A stretch of DNA of 64,000 nucleotides. Origin: Rhipicephalus microplus (lineage: Eukaryota > Arthropoda > Arachnida > Ixodida > Ixodidae). The stretch's first letter is position 1; every line of letters begins with the position of its first letter. Below the pieces are notes generated by a model, which made no database searches, was not told where the DNA came from, and saw only the letters and a list, made by a program, of their open reading frames with translations. Of this stretch, positions 1 through 12,600 are shown piece by piece. The stretch covers positions 245,525,039 to 245,589,038 of the forward strand of contig NC_134700.1 in NCBI RefSeq assembly GCF_043290135.1, read 5' to 3'. Both the position numbers and the translations under genes were made by a program.

Positions 1-269
1 CGTGTTTCTTTATTAAAAAGTTATGCGAGTTCTACAAGCTTTAGCAGCTTGCTTGGTAAATAAGTGTGTGTAGAATGTAATGCTGCATTGCTGCCACTCT
101 GCCATGAGGCTTTTTTGAGATAATGAACTGCAAATTAGACAAAAGAACAGTTCCATAACTGATTACGAGTTTTTTTTTTAATGAGAGCATCTACACTACC
201 TATAAAAACCAATATAAGTAAGCACCAGCAAGAACACTCATATACTTGGTTTAATAAATTTCACCTGAC

Positions 270-275
270 TTTATT
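270..275 (-). promoter_or_regulatory. Candidate poly(A) signal for EPB41L4A
   Basis: AATAAA on the minus strand, about 340 nt downstream of the stop codon. The intervening sequence (276-614) is non-coding and would be the 3' UTR. Another AATAAA lies at 9-14. Which is used cannot be told from sequence. Confidence 0.35.
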
Positions 276-614
276 ATATTTTGTGTAATTCATAACCAAA
301 GTTCGCTAAAACAACAGAGCAGGTAAGTGCAGCACTCCAATTATTTGTCACTTTTGATACACTGCACTTTGAAAAAATTTTGTCAGCAAAACTAATTACG
401 AATCTCTTCCTTCCACTCGTCAAGCGACAAGTTATAAAATTTTGAAATAAATTTACGTGGTCGACAAGCCGTCCTTAGCTCCATCTAATGTGGGATCGCC
501 CTACAGGAAAGCAACAACGAATCACAGTATACTTCCATCTCTAACACAAGCACATGAATTGCTCTGCTGTTCGAGACTGTTTTCTTGGTTCCAGAGTGAT
601 TGTCTACAATGCAA

Positions 615-699
615 CTACCTGGAGGAAATCTTAGCCATCCTGTAGTTTGGACGGCCTGCCGTGGGTGAGTAACGGATCTTGAAAAGCCTGGAGTCCGTT
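615..699 (-). CDS. EPB41L4A: EPB41L4A exon 21 (terminal coding exon, residues 581-608)
   Basis: The acceptor is atcttacag. The GA|A junction gives the glutamate of KVET, then [18 protein letters not shown] and a stop at 615-617. The FKIRYSP stretch resembles the IRIRHSHSPRSY region of the vertebrate protein, which continues about 80 residues further. The stop TAG overlaps a donor-like CCAGgtag, so a longer isoform spliced past it cannot be excluded. Confidence 0.78.
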
Positions 700-3600
700 C
701 TGTAAGATACAATGAGACATGGGGACAACTTGCTTACCACAAAAACCAATGCACATGTACAAGATGGAGGATATGCAATAGGATTTAAGAAAGACTGCAC
801 GAAACGGAAAATTCTGTTTTGCGGCACTTGACAAAAGCTGGACGGACAAAACAAACTGTGCAATACTCACTCTACTTTTGTGTACTTGATGTCCTTCTTC
901 TCTTCCTCGGTAAGTGTCACAGGATCAATCAAGTGATACCTACAAATGGAAGGTAGTGACACTTGGAATTGGTCAATGACAAATGTAATAGTGTCATTCA
1001 CTCATGGTAATGAAACATGTTGTCACTCAGTGATGCAAACAAATTTATTATCTCGATACATTTCATAGCTATCCTACAATACTGTCTAGTGAAGATACAT
1101 ACCTGCGTGTAAGTTGTTCCTTGCCTTGGAACAATCAGTCATAATAATGTTCTGAATGCATGAAATCATGGTGGGCTGGTGCAAATTCCCCACAGACAAA
1201 AGACCAGCACAAGTGATCATTCTGGCTGGTGATCCCTAGGGCCAATCATTTTTTTTTTTTTCATCAGCCTTACGCTTATAGTATAACTCATAAAGCTGCT
1301 TTCAAATATCTATATTTACTTGCAAAGTATTCACAGTTCAGGCCATCTAAAAATACATGAAAGTGACAGAAGCACGCCGATGTTTAGACTGCGCCCGTCA
1401 TTTATATGAAGGGCTACATGCTCGTCACCCTGCCAAGCACTGCATGTTGGTGCCTTTACAAAAAAGGGTCTATGATAAGCTCAATAAATGGACTCACGCA
1501 ATGTGCTTTTTAACGTCTTCAGGAATGGACCTTTTGACGTCCGGTGACTTGGAGCGAGAGCGATGCCTGCAAAAAGGAATACAATAACCATGGCAAAAAT
1601 TTCACTGGAACAGAAAGTCCTGATGGCAGGAATGAGAACATTACACTTGAAACAATGGCACAAGGCTCCAGAATGCTTCTTTATGAATGAGACAATGGTG
1701 CACTAATCCATGCATTGTACAGGTGTGCACAAGTGACATTACAAGTGCATGTGCTGGCATCTTTTGTATTTTCTAAAATAGGTTTTGATTCTGCTAAACT
1801 ATGGAATGACGCGAGTAAAGAAATAAGGAAAGATAAACATACGAAGCAAAATAATTCTGTGATTACCTCCTGTGCTTTTTCCTTTGAGCATATTGGGCCT
1901 CTGACTCGGTTTCCATACCTGAATGCATATACCTGAGGACAAAGCAGACACAATAATGTACTTACTCAAATCTGGGTGGATAGTTTTGTTTTCAACACCC
2001 ATTCCCCAGCCTTTAGTGTAGCTTAGATTCGAGGATTTAAAAAAAAATATGTGCCAGTTTATCATCGAAACTGAGAAAAAATATGCTGCACTGCTAACCT
2101 TGCCTAAAAAAAACAGTTTCGTGGCGGCCATCAGCAACACCAGTGGAAAACAACGAATGCTGCTGCAAGTTTTTGTTACCTCCAGTGAGACGGAGATGCA
2201 TTCACTGATAACTCACACTGCTGTGGCTTGTCACATACCTGGCCGCTAAAAGTGTTCCTCAAGACTTGAGCCATGGCCAAGCCCACACTTTAATGCAAGA
2301 TATATTTTGCCTTTTTGGTTACAGATGCCAGCCAGCCAATGATTATAACTTTGGCTTGAGTGTGGTGATGGCTGGAAATGCTATAGCAGACAGTGAAAAA
2401 TGTCCGATTGCGACTTAATGCCAACAATACTACCGCACAAAGCATCTTCACATCTGTAACACAGACTGTGTGGCATGGCTTGCATTGTAAACCCACTGCA
2501 TGTTCCTGGTAAGCGACACCCAAAAACGCTGTGGAACCATTTACTTATGCCTTGCGCAGAACACCGAAACATGGTACACGCCTTGCTCATGGAGTATTAG
2601 GAGCGAGTAGCTCGCATATTTAGAAACTTCTTGCACAGACCCTTGCATAGTAAATGCGTGCATCCAAGTGTCCCGGCACAGTCTGGCACAGTGATAGAGC
2701 GAGTGGGCAACACGCTGGACACATATTGCTCGGGGCAACAGGCGCAACAGCAGTTGTCGCATTTCAGAGGAGCGACAACGGTGTCGGTTTAGTACAGAGC
2801 ACCTTACAAATGCAAACACAGGGAAAAGCTGCATGTGTAATACAGCATGTGTAGCCTTTTCTTGTTCTACATATGCAGCAACATTTTATTCCTCTGGTTT
2901 CAGAGTTTAGGTAGTCAGCTGAGAATTGGGGTTGGCTTAGATTCGAGTAGTACTTCGTTTTGTAAGCAGCCACATTTTCATTCTTCTGCCACTGCAAAGC
3001 ACAGTTTGCATGTTGTATAGTCTCCTATAATCGAATTATCTTTAAAGAGGCCCTGCAACCCATTTCAGCACAGTCAGAGAATGCTGCCATTTTTCAGCCG
3101 GGGCTCCTTGGGGCACGCAAGTAAAACATTGAAGCACAGCACACGGCCTCGAATTTCCCAGTAATTTTCAAAGACACATAAAAATCGTTCCCTCTTCTCT
3201 CTACAGGCGATGCCATATACCGAAATTCACAGCCATTCTCTGATGTTAGCATCATGGGTTTCATATTTAGTGAGGCTGCCGCAGAAGGATTCCATGTGCC
3301 CGCGTGCACGCCCAGGATAACACTTAAAGTAAGGTGTGTATTCAAAGAAAAAAAATGATAAAAAGAAGTGCTCAAGGCCATGATGTGTACGTGATGAAAG
3401 TTCTTTCCCCTGCGCCATCCTTTCCTGCCTAACCTTCAGCGTGCTCGTCAGGATGAGAGAAGAGAGAAATTACAGCATGCAACGAATCTGTGTAGCTCCA
3501 CTCGTACTTAATGGATTCTGACAATTTCTGCAGCTGTCAATTTGTGAGGCAATAAACTCCTTTAGATAAGCCTTCGATGATTAGTTAGAAAAATGTTGCT

Positions 3601-6600
3601 GGGCCGCATTAAAGAAAGCTTCTGTAAAAAGATGCAAAAGAGACCTGCACCACAGTCGCTCCACTTAGCTTGCTCACATAAATATTCCTGACTGCTTACA
3701 GTAGTAGTAGTGCAACTCATAAAGGGTGAAACTGATAAAGTCACTTTTTGAAGGAACACTGACAACTCAGCGTGTTTTGCAGGTTACATAAGACATGAAG
3801 TAGCATAAATGTATGAACAGGGTATAGACTAATAGACAGAAGTTTTGAAACAGATTCTGACAAGTATCTTTGTTTTGATGGCTTAGTATAAGCACTGTGG
3901 CATCGAAGTTTATGTTTACAAATGCAAGAGTTGACACAGATTGAGACGTAAAAGACAAACGCTAGAGTTTCACATAAAAAATACAAATCAACAGTGATTA
4001 TGATTCTTCCATTGATGGTCTAGCATTTGTTCCCTACATCTTTAACCTGTGTCCAGCACTAGTAAACCTCCATTTCCACAGAAACCAATCAGTGTGACTT
4101 ATTACTACATACGTATATTCAGTCAATGAAATATTACAGCCTGTTTCAATTTTTGACTAGCCAGTATGTTTGTATCTTCAGTGCGCTTGATAAACAGAAT
4201 AAATTTTGTTTTTCATGCCACTTGCCCACTTTTCCTTCCCGACAGATCCCGCACAACAGCACTCTGGGGCTGTTTGAGAGCCTGCTGCTGTTTCTGGACT
4301 TCTTTCCACTGGGCTTCAGAATCAATCAGTTCATATGACCTGCAAACATTGAAACCCAAAATCAGCTATGAAACCAAGCACTGCACTTTTGATGCCGATT
4401 TCAAATGACTCTGACTTCACTTAAAAAAATTACCTAACAAAAAGTACAGATGCTTCACCGCCTATTAAAGTGGCATCACAAATGAGGGGACATAAACCAG
4501 TTCACTCATCACATGCGTCCTTCTAAATTTAAATACCTGGCAGAGAACCATGATTGGTGTCACAAGACAAATAATCACAACTGATGAACCAGGATTATGG
4601 AAGTATCCTTTTGCCTACTTTTGTGGGAAAAAAAACATTTGCAGAGATGGGCGCATGGAGCAGACTGGTCGACTTACAATTACTTGTGTCAGTCTACACT
4701 GAAGATGCCACGTGCATAGCTGGGGGGAAAGTCTATACATTTTTTCGTTAATTTTCTTATCGTGAATTCACCAGTCTCCTGGGATATTTTTAAAGTTAAT
4801 TTTTACAACATAGAGTGTCCCTACACTGAGCATCACATTTACTATTTTCAACGGCATTCACAAGCTGACAGTGGTACGCAAAAATTAATTTCACTGGTGC
4901 TTGAAGTGCATTAAATTGTGAGTTCAAGAAATTAAGGAGGAGGCATTTGAAAAGAGATGCCAAAAGTACTTATTGACAAAGTTTAATTTGTTCGTCAGCC
5001 ATGGCAGCTCAAATGTAGAGATAATAAAGTAAGGTGCTCTGCCTCACACTACCTTAACAGCCATTAGTGAAACCTAACATGCAATGACACCAAGGAAAGT
5101 ATAGAGCATGTTATTAGCAATAATTTTAAAGTAAACTTGAAGAAATAAAAGTGGTCGAAAAGATAACTTTCCACTGACAGGGATTGAACCTGCAGCCTTC
5201 GAATGATGCATCCGAAGTTCTAACAACTGAGCTACAGCGGCGGTCATCTCCCCATCCACTTTATAGGGTGTATATGAGCATTGACATCTGAGAATGTTAG
5301 TCAGCAACACCAGTAGCGATAAAAACACTCTGAGTCAACACTGATTAACACTCCCAGATCAAAATGCACATAGACATATACATGGCCTTTTATGCACTAA
5401 TCTTGATAGCTGGCTTTGTATTGGGACAGTCTATGAGCTTACAAAAGAAAGGCAAGTAATCTGCTGTCAAGTTAGCTGCATATTTGGGTTAGGTATTTTT
5501 CTGAATGTGTAAACCTTCATAAAGTTATACACAACAATGCATTTTATTACTTTGTTACAATAAGAATGTAATATATTTTCATTCAGATTTGTCTTAATTT
5601 TTACAATATATTCTCAAAGCTATTGTGTATGTGTGTGTGTTTGTGTGCATGCGTACATGCTTGTGTGCATGTGTGTGTGTAGTATGCACTTGGCTTTTAG
5701 CTGCTGTTAGCAATGCATGGCAACAAGGCCTCCTCATGTGACATAGTAACACCTTTAACCTCAATCCTCAGATAGAAGTGTTATTGTTTTTAAAAAATGA
5801 TGTTTTTAAACACCATGTAATGTGCCTGAAATAAATCCTTCAAATACTATATTTAACTACTCCAGTCAGAAATGGATCTAATGCCTTGTATTCTGCTTTC
5901 ACAAGTGCAGATCATAAGATTGCCTTATGCCAATGTAGCCAGCCCCACCAAATCATATTTCTGGCAGGCACTCTAACAAAATTCAGCAACAGAATATTTA
6001 TTAATGCAATGATGAGCCATGGCCAAAACAATTACTCTATGAATCGAACTCTTCCGGTTGGTATTAGCTCACCTATGTCTCCTGTGATGCCGATGCTTGT
6101 GCCTATGGTGGTGGTGGTCAGACTCACTCCCGCTGTCTCTTGAGTGGCAGCTGAAAGTAATTGGTCGAAGTAATAATCCCACTCGAGCACAATTACAATC
6201 TAAAGACAATGAACTGCCATATTGATTTTTTTACTGAAAGCCAGAATATTGAATTATTACAGAACATGGTAGAGCTAGAGGAGAGAGATGAAATGGGTGT
6301 CAATTCGGCCTGCACTTCATTCCAAAGGGTAATGGGTTGCATTTTGACAAGCAGCTACTTTGCTTGACTACTGAGCATGCTTCGACTCTGCCTCGACCGA
6401 TCGGAAATCAAGGAGAATGATTTGAACAAGCCACCTATTTACAAAACATGTCTCACTGAACTGAGTGAAAACTGTGCACATCTAACTGCCGTGAAAAAGA
6501 AAAAAATTTGCCTCCAGCTAACTCTTACGCATGTGATAAGGAGCTCCATTCTGACAATCGTGCAAGCACCTTCCCTTTTTCCTGAATACACACTGATTCG

Positions 6601-9600
6601 CGAGACATGATCGTCTACGATGTAGGCTTGAATTTCTGGCAGGGACAAACTTTGCTCATTCATTATCTTGGCATTTGAACATTGTTGATTCCCTAGTACA
6701 TTACATTCAGCCACAATTTAGTCACAGCAGCTTTACTAATTTAAAAAGATGCAAATGATGCTCTTTTGCACCTCTTGTTTCCTTTTATTGGTTTTCACTA
6801 CAATATACTGTGTGTTTTGTATCTTAAGCACAAGGCACCTCATGATTTCAATCTATGTCATGTGATGAATGTCTCAAGTCATCCAGGACAGGCAACTTAT
6901 AGATGGCTGCAATGGTGTAATAAGGACATTTATGCAGAAATTACATAACAACAGCAGTAAGTTCCAAATTGGCTCTGAACCCGTCAAAAAAAAACATGTA
7001 TACCATTGCTACATAAAAAGAATAATGTGATTCATGCTGTTCATGTGTTCTCTCCGCAGGTTTGCATAGCACTAGAACATCTACAGAAGAATTCGTGTGT
7101 AGAGAGACTGTGACCTGTATGTGAAGCAGGTGCTATTATTTGCTTTATGAAAACATTCAAGGAGCCGTTGCACATCCATAATACATCCCGAAACGAAAGT
7201 GGCTGCGAGGTGCCTATTTATGTGCATTATTATCATTTCCAGTTTAAAAACAAATTTAACTGGCTACATAAACAATGCAAAGGCATGTTCAATCACCTCA
7301 GGCAAAAGAACTCTAATAAAAGAAACCTTCAAAGCTTTGCTTTTTGCAATGGAGTAAAATGCGCAAATAACATGCTTCCTCTCACATGGATTATGTTAAG
7401 ACAACCAAGTATAGTAAAAGCGAAAGTTGAAAACTATGTTTGAGCTGATTTTGCTTCATATGCTCATTAGGCTAACATTACCATGCTGCCAACAGATGTG
7501 TTGCAAAGCCAGACACATATTTGACCTGTGGAAACTATTCTCGTGCGTCTGCACCAACATCATAAGTGTGGCACAAAGCCCACCAAACAGAGCTTATGAG
7601 CTGTTCCCTTTTTATAGAATCCCCCCCGCACTAGCAGAGCCGATTACCTGTGCCGGCAACCTCCACTGCTTGCTCGCGAGCACTTGGATGCTCGAGAACC
7701 ACGAGAGGACTTGGACACTTCACTTTCATTATCCGAACCTCGTCGGCTGTGATGCCTACAAAAAGATGAGATTGCAGAAAAAGAAAGCTTTTCCAAAAGC
7801 CTTTAACATGCCACCAAATTCATAAACATTATAGAAAATACAAAATAAGATGCAGCTGAGATCAGTAACGTACACAATATAGGTATAATTTATTTCCTAA
7901 GTGCTTCTGAAATACCATATAGTTTTCTACGCTAAAGTTCACAAGCAGAGATAAAAAATTTATGAATGCAGGGTGTCACTAAAGCAAACATTTCTATACG
8001 CTTGTCAAAACATTGGCTCCTGCGACACCCTGTGTTCACGAATGTCTTTGCACTTCTTATCATCACATTCATTCATTGATAATTCCTCGAACACGGTGCA
8101 GAACAGTATTACATAAGGGGTACGATTACAATAGTCAAGATGTTATTAAGGTAGGTAGAACCGTCTAAAGTGACCAACTGCAAACAACTGTTTCTTTTAC
8201 CGTCTTCGCCTGCAGTCTCCCTCAGTGGATGATGAGCGGCAGTGCCTGGACCCAGAGCTTCGAATAGACCGTGGTGAAGGGTTTGTTGAACTTGAGTACA
8301 GACCCCTAGCAACGAGGAAAATGTTAAAGCCAACCTCCAGAAAACTGCAGTGATCAATGCACTAGACTGTGTGTGTGCACAGTTTTTGCAATAATAGTGG
8401 ACTTTAATGAAAGTTCCTCATATAGTGGGATATAAAAAAGAAAATAGAGATATGAAGTGCATTCAACACAATGCATTAAAGAGGCTTGTGTCTATACCAC
8501 ATACCTCTGTTTTGGATCTTCCCAAGGTGGTACTGACTGGTTCCCTGTCGTTACTGGTGTTGAAGTGGCTGGCACAGGTGAACTGTGGTGAAGCGACATA
8601 GACGACGGTGACCTGTCCGGAAAACAGACTTCTGTATAACTGTCAAGTGCCGACTTGAGAATGACTTACAAGAGAGTTGTGTGAGCCCAGTGGCTTCCAC
8701 TCCTGTGGTCAGTCACATGTTTTTCTTCTTCCTTAACCTGTGTTCCAGCTGAAATTATATAAATGCACAACTTAAGAAAATGCTACCTCTACATCCTTCC
8801 ATGTTTGTAAGGACTTGAAGTTGCAGCCTGCAGTAGTGCAGTTTAGTAGTCTAGTTATCCACACAATGTGAAAACATACGTGATGCTCTATCTTTCTACT
8901 TTAATCACATCTATCGTTATTATTACACAAAGGATCCTAACAATGTTATACCTAAAGGCTTTCATATTTGACATGCAATGTGGATATACCATCAGCACCA
9001 TCAGGCTGTCCAAGCCGTCGCTGGTATCTCCTGCTTGGCACTCGCACAAATGTTGGCTGCTGTCGAGGCTGTACTTTGAAGCCACCTGGATTTGGTCGCT
9101 CCCTGCGTGTGCTGGACATATAATGGTAGAGCAAGGATATCTTTCACTATAAATAAATAATTGCAACACATCTACCATAGATGCACAATCAGCTATGTGG
9201 CAATGTTGGAGCTGTCATGTAAGTAATGATTCTTTATAAAACAAGGTGTTGGGGTACTATCATGCTAGTATTTAATGTCACCTGCAGATACATAAAATTT
9301 GTAAACTAGGTCAATGACTGCAATGAAATTTGAATGGTCTAACACGTCCAGTAGCCTGGCATTCAAAATGCACTTTCATAAGGTTACTAGACACCTGTAG
9401 TGACACGACGATTTGCCTGAGCACAGTTATAGACATGTTTCTTATATGCGTATTCAACAAGAGTTCTTGTTGAAAAGCTGATAATAACTATATATAAATC
9501 AGTATTATAGCTGGCTTTGTTGCCAGTATATCGGCTCTGTTAATACGCTAACACTGGCAAAAAAAAAGGTAAAATGTAAAATTTTGGGGGTAAATGGTAG

Positions 9601-12600
9601 GGCTTGGAAAAAACCAATGTGGTAAAATCTAGGGAAGAGAGACAAATATACGGGGACTGGCAGTGTAATGAGCAAGTGTTTAGGGAATTTATAATATCAG
9701 TAAAAATGAAAGTGTAGCCTCTAAACTAACTTTGCACAAGTCATGAAAACAAACTAACAAAACCAATATCCCCTGTACAATACAATTGTCAGACAGCCCT
9801 TTTCACAACCTTCTTTCAACATTTGTGCAATCAATGTTTCAAAAACAGAAAAACAATGGGCGGTACTTACCTGACCCGGAACTTTCCTCCCCATCCAAAG
9901 CACTTTGATGCTATAGCATTTTCAGTTGTCTGTGTGAGCCTGGAAGTAAAGATACCAGTTGTGTGAAATTGCATGGCGAGTTGTGTTGTAAAGAAAGAGA
10001 GGAACTGGTCATACTACCTGAAGAAAGAATGGTGATCAACACAGCACTTCCACAGATGCTTGCATGCTTGTTTTGTGGCTAGCTCGAATCCATACATGCT
10101 GTCATCATTCTAACAAATGGCGGAATAGAGAATAATGGTTATAAGTTACAGTCGGCTTTTTTTAGTTGGGGCTCAATAAGCACAAATGAACTGTATTCTA
10201 GCAGGCAGGGTACATATTAAAAAAAAAAAAAGGAAACAATAGGACAAACTACTTGAAGTACAATATTCTATCCACTGTACGTTTGTCAAACTAGCTTGTT
10301 TAATTTCGAACTATATGAAAACGATGAGGCCTTTTAATAGTATGCTTGAGATGTTTCAAAAACTATGACATGTCCAATGACCAAATCATGCAAAGACAAT
10401 AAGAAAAAATTGGAATGCTGGAATCACTACTTGTTCACAGTAAGCCATTACGTACCGTTTTGTCATGAACTTGAAGCATAAAATAACAACCCTTGTGGGA
10501 GACTTTGGTGATACGTGGCCTGCAGCAACCATAAAAGGAACAAGTTGAAAAATGACAATGAACATGACATCCCATGCATTGAAGCTAAGCTTACCAGTAG
10601 TAGTTGCTAACTTTGGTTTTATTCCGAAGCACTATAACACCACTGGGAGTCAGCCCTAGGAAGTATTCTGTGTGGTCTTCACCCTAAAATATAAGCAATG
10701 AAAAATAGGTCATCCAGATAAGTTTCAAAGTACTGATCAAAGGAGGCAGTTAAGATGATACTACACATTGATATACAAATGCATTTCCAATATTCCATGA
10801 ACTTAATGCAACATAAAAATACAGCATACAGGAAAATATACATACTGGTAAATATAAATGTAAAGAAAAAGGACAAAGTATGTGCATTCTAAGTTAACTG
10901 CGCAGCAGTGAAAATTATTGCTACAATGTAACTTTGGTGAGGAAACGAGCTTTTTAAGAAAAAATATATATGGGTATAGAGGAAACGTACACTAACCTAT
11001 GGATATAAAATTTTTTACTTTTAACATATTGTTGCAAATGTATTTACTACATTAGACTAGAAAAATAGACGAGCAGTCAAAATGGCAGCCAATGTGCATA
11101 TTTTTGAACAACAAACACATCGTCGTCCTCTTCTTCGCACCACCCCACATAGAGATAGCCGCAACTAGACGCAACCCCGCAACATCGACCTCCGGCAGCA
11201 AAATCGCCGTCCCAGCGCTTGTTAGCAAGTGTTGGACGGGAGGTACGGCTTCAGGCGAGTGCTGTAGATGATGTTGGGAGAAGTGGAGGTCATTTAAGGG
11301 TTTAGACGGCCTACATAATAGGTAACATCAGTTACCTGCCGTAGCACACAGTAAGGTCCAGAATACTTGGGTAGAAGCTTTTTGGCCTGGCCAACATGCC
11401 GCAAAGGAGTCCACCAAAGAACGATGTCACCCGGACTAAAGCGGACGCTGCGATGGTGGCTGTCATAGCTATGTTTCTGGCGGAGCTGTGAGTCCAAAAG
11501 GTGTCAGTGAACAATCTGACGAGCCTTCTCGGCTGTGCTAACAGCGCGGCGAGCATATGCTGTGGACAGGTCAGCAGTATTGGGTACAATCCTGTCGAAC
11601 AGCAATATCGTGTCTCTTCCATACAAAAGGTAAAAGGGAGAATATCCAGCAGTGTCGTGGCGTGAGCTATTGTATGCGGAAGTGACAAAGGGTAGTGCAA
11701 TGTCCCAGTCGAGAAGATCAGTCGACACGTACATGGCAAGCATGTCAGTGAGCGTACGATTCAAACGTTCTGTGAGGCCATTCGTTTGAGGATGACAGGC
11801 CATCATAAGCTTGTGCTAAGTTGCACAAGAACAAAGTAGGTCGTCAATTACATTTGATAAAAAGTAGTGACCGCGGTCAGTGACCGGTTGACAAGGAGCG
11901 CCGTGATGTAAAATGACGTCTTGGATCGAAAATTCAGCGGCATCTGTAGCACAGCTTCTTGGAAGAGGTCTCGTAATGGCGAAACGGGTCGAATAATCTG
12001 TATCAACGGCGACCCACCTGTTACCGTTAGTAGAAAGAGGGAAAGCGCCAAGTAGGTCAAGGCCGACATGATATAAAGGCATGGCAGGTATGTCGGTCGG
12101 TTGAAGGAACCCAGCGGGTTGTACAGCTGGTCTTTTGCGGTGTTGGCACGACTCGCAAGAAGCAACATAACATTGTACGGAACGGCAAAGGCCAGGCCAG
12201 AAAAAGCGTCGGCGGACGTTCTAGCAACACCAAGGTGGCCAGCCCTTGGTACATCATGTAGTTACTGAAGTATGGTTGAGCGCAGATAAGTGGGTACTAC
12301 GAGTAGTAGTTCCTGTTCCATGGGGTGCATGTTGCAGCGGTATAGGATGCCGTCTATGACAACGAACATATGAAGCGAACTGTCTGTAGAGCCAGTATTC
12401 AGGCGGTCGATTAAATCTCGTAGGGAGGCGTCACACCGTTGCTTGCATTTCACGCTGCTGAAAGTGGAGAGTGAAGAAACACAGATGAACGCGTCGTCCG
12501 TTACGAGATATGGAGTGTCAACGGGGTACTGAGAGAGGCAGTCGGCGTCTTGGTGTAAACGGACGAACTTGTTAACCACTGCATATGTGAATTCCTGGAG

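Larger units (their letters stand above)
4340..6072 (-). other. Intron 17 of EPB41L4A
   Basis: AT-rich intron containing the SINE at 5060-5275 and the TG repeat at 5622-5681. Nothing else is recognised. Confidence 0.75.

Noticed and set aside
10520..10594. Direct joining of exon 9 to an alternative acceptor in exon 11 (cacacag)
   Set aside because: The frame would work, but it would skip exon 10, which carries the conserved ACKHLWKC helix. The exon 10 path matches the family.
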